Assembly: GCA_009774625.1 (NCBI GenBank)
Contig: VSOB01000071.1
Location: 1 to 14,680 of the forward strand
Length of the DNA stretch: 14,680 bases
Reading direction: 5' to 3'
Origin: Lachnospiraceae bacterium
Lineage (GTDB): Bacteria; Bacillota; Clostridia; Lachnospirales; Lachnospiraceae
Shown: one piece after another, positions 13,361 through 14,680 of the stretch
How positions within the stretch are numbered: the stretch's first letter is position 1
Layout of the letters: each line of letters opens with the position of its first letter
Translations under genes and position numbers: made by a program
Notes under the pieces: model-generated
Seen by the model: only the letters and a program-made list of their open reading frames with translations
Database searches by the model: none
What the model was told of the DNA's origin: nothing

Positions 13361-13458
13361 AATATGCTTTTATAGTAAGAAGAAACTGAAAAATATTTTA
13401 TTTCTGCAGAAAAGGGAGAGGAATAAAAAAGCATTTGGAAGGCCAAGAGGGAAAGCAG

Positions 13459-14376
13459 ATGATAAAGCAGATAATATATTTTCAGGCGGTAGTCCGCTGT
13501 AAAAGTTTTACAGAAGCCGCAGCGGAATGCTGTATTTCCCAGTCTGCCATGTCGCAGCAGATTCAGGCATTGGAGCATGCGCTTGGGGTGAAGCTGCTGA
13601 ATCGTGAGAATCGGAAATTTTCATTGACACCTGCGGGTGAACATTTTTAAAATAAAAGCCTCGTACTGATTGAGGATTTTGAAAGGCTGTGTTATGAGAC
13701 TGTCCGCATCGCGAACAAAGACGATGCAGAGCTTCACATCGGCTATCTTAAATGCTATGGCGGCCAGGAATTTCGTCTTGCGGTTGCAGAGTTTTCCGAA
13801 AAATATCCGAATGTGTCCGTACATATCATAAACGGGAATCATGAAGACTTGTATGATGCTTTAAAAAGCGGGAGGGTCGATCTTATCCTGAGCGATCAGA
13901 GGAGGGCCTTTTCCGATGAATATGTAAATATGATCCTGACAGCAAGCAAATGTTACATTGAAATTGCCGTTAGGGATCCTCTGGCTTCCCTTGACAGCAT
14001 AGAAATAGAGGAATTGAAAAATATCCCCTGTATTTTGATTGCCTCTCTCAGGCAGCAGGAAAATGAAAGAACTTATTATCAGGAGATGGTCGGGATAAAG
14101 GGAGACTTTCTGTTTGCGGAGAATTTGGAGGAGGCAAGGCTTTTCGTGATCGGAGGGAAAGGATTTATGCCGATAGAAGGCGGGGAAAGTGAGCCGGGTT
14201 TTGCAGCAGCGCTCCGCCGGGTACTTCTTACCCGCAGGGGAAAACCGATCAGCCGGAATTACTGCGCTTTTTGGAAAACGGACAATTCGGGATATTATGT
14301 TGAGGATTTTGCAGATATATTAAAATCAAAATTCCCATCTGATAGCGAGATATCATGCAATGACGAAAGAGGATAA
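13459..14376 (+). pseudogene. LysR family regulator interrupted by one in-frame stop
   Basis: The frame from the ATG at 13459 encodes the LysR helix-turn-helix: QIIYFQAVVRCKSFTEAAAE, CISQSAMSQQIQALEHALGV and FSLTPAGEHF. It then meets TAA at 13648-13650. The same frame continues without a shift, with NKSLVLIEDFERL, HIGYLKCYGG, the LysR substrate-binding domain (VDLILSDQRRAF and VGIKGDFLFAE) and the stop at 14374-14376. With a sense codon (for example TAT) the product would be a normal 305-residue protein. As it stands, it would give only a 63-residue DNA-binding piece, or the domain piece from an internal start at 13813. AGAGGGA precedes the ATG. A terminator follows at once, and a truncated dehydrogenase lies 185 bases further on. 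Confidence 0.87.
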
Positions 14377-14414
14377 ATACCGTATCTGTCAAAAAGGCGG
14401 ATACGGTATTTTTT
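14375..14414 (+). terminator. Strong intrinsic terminator after the LysR gene
   Basis: AAATACCGTATC (14375-14386) pairs exactly with GATACGGTATTT (14400-14411), 12 bp, followed by a T-run to 14414. It overlaps the last base of the LysR stop region. Confidence 0.85.
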
Positions 14415-14452
14415 GTATCAGTTTTTCTTATGGATATGCACTTGAATACGAA

Positions 14453-14481
14453 TTGCTTCACGGGGCGTAATAATCTAAAAT
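14453..14481 (+). promoter_or_regulatory. Probable promoter of the interrupted dehydrogenase gene
   Basis: TTGCTT (14453-14458) and TAAAAT (14476-14481) are separated by 17 bp and read toward the ATG at 14562. The match to the housekeeping consensus is moderate. Confidence 0.45.
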
Positions 14482-14561
14482 AGATGGAAAGATGAAAACT
14501 AATAGAGGAAGGCAAATGCGAAGAGGCGCATGCCGATAGATTTATAGGAGGAGAAAACAGA

Positions 14562-14592
14562 ATGAAAGACGTAATGATCTTGACTGGCGCAG
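14562..14592 (+). pseudogene. First ten codons of a short-chain dehydrogenase, cut by an insertion
   Basis: After AGGAGGAGAAAACAGA, the ATG at 14562 begins MKDVMILTGA, the start of an SDR Rossmann fold; I would expect G and the rest of the TGxGxxG-type loop next. Instead, from 14593 the sequence changes to what looks like an insertion-sequence end. The rest of the gene may lie on the far side of the element, outside the window. Confidence 0.6.
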
Positions 14593-14680
14593 TGACCCGT
14601 CCCCGCCAGCATAGACACCTTAAACGAAAGGATTCTATCCGATTCTTAGTTTTGCCCGTTTTTTCTGGTTTTTTCATCTT
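14593..14680. mobile_element. Probable terminal end of an IS3-family insertion sequence (continues past the right edge)
   Basis: The sequence at the break, TGACCCGTCCCCGCC followed by AGACACCTTAAA, resembles IS3-group terminal inverted repeats, which begin TGA and have a CCCC block and a GACA block. No transposase coding is certain in the 88 bases seen; on the minus strand a short Lys-rich frame enters from the right and could be its tail. I cannot see the other end or a target duplication, so the family is tentative. Confidence 0.45.

Noticed and set aside
14592..14680. Group II intron 5' end at the right-hand junction
   Set aside because: The sequence does not match the GTGCG-type start, whereas the TGA...CCCC...GACA pattern fits an IS3-like end better.
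1..14680. CRISPR arrays, tRNA, rRNA and known riboswitches
   Set aside because: No regularly spaced repeats, cloverleaf sequence, rRNA signature or conserved riboswitch core was seen on either strand by eye.

Overview
The window looks like an accessory stretch of a low-to-moderate GC Firmicutes chromosome, most likely a gut Lachnospiraceae or related Clostridia. The grounds are strong AGGAGG-type ribosome sites, codon use, and several protein families I associate with that group (DUF3781, DUF2461, DUF6033-like clusters, a split HMA/P1B-ATPase, PchR-like AraC regulators). No database search was possible; family names come from recognising motifs.

Layout. (1) 1-460: the left edge holds the start of a leftward Rep/HTH-type gene of a conjugative or plasmid-like element, preceded by two strong hairpins. 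(2) 461-952: a DUF2461 remnant with a replaced N-terminus and an internal deletion. (3) 1020-4906: a heavy-metal module. A leftward ArsR-AraC regulator pair faces a rightward HMA metallochaperone and a CPC-type P1B-ATPase. The divergent intergenic region holds a TTGACG-17-TATACT promoter, an inverted repeat on its -10, and two 11-bp direct repeats exactly 21 bp apart. (4) 4930-6062: wreckage consisting of a possible MerR tail, a frameshifted short-chain dehydrogenase and an orphan C-terminus. (5) 6161-8397: three or four proteins of a poorly described Lachnospiraceae cluster (DUF6033-like), with similar leaders before the first two genes and a broken paralogue fragment at the end. (6) 8593-10179: a TIR-like protein carrying the catalytic-type Cys-x-x-Glu motif, followed directly by a decayed GmrSD-like DUF262/DUF1524 nuclease; this reads as a defence-island fragment. 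(7) 10265-13360: a lipoprotein, a cupin convergent with an AraC regulator, an acidic protein possibly SUKH-like, a DUF3781 protein and an overlapping small ORF. (8) 13459-14680: a LysR gene with one in-frame stop, a strong terminator, and a dehydrogenase gene cut after ten codons by what looks like the end of an IS3-type insertion sequence.

The genes that plausibly work together are the metal module (sensing by ArsR, possible co-control by AraC, binding by the HMA protein, export by the ATPase), the three-gene 6161-8246 operon, and perhaps the cupin with its convergent AraC regulator. The window has an unusually high density of broken genes: seven or eight remnants. Two of the lesions are one-base losses in A-runs, so assembly error must be excluded before real decay is assumed. 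I did not find a convincing complete new system. The best candidates for novelty are the 6161-8397 cluster with its repeated leader and the TIR/GmrSD-type pair.
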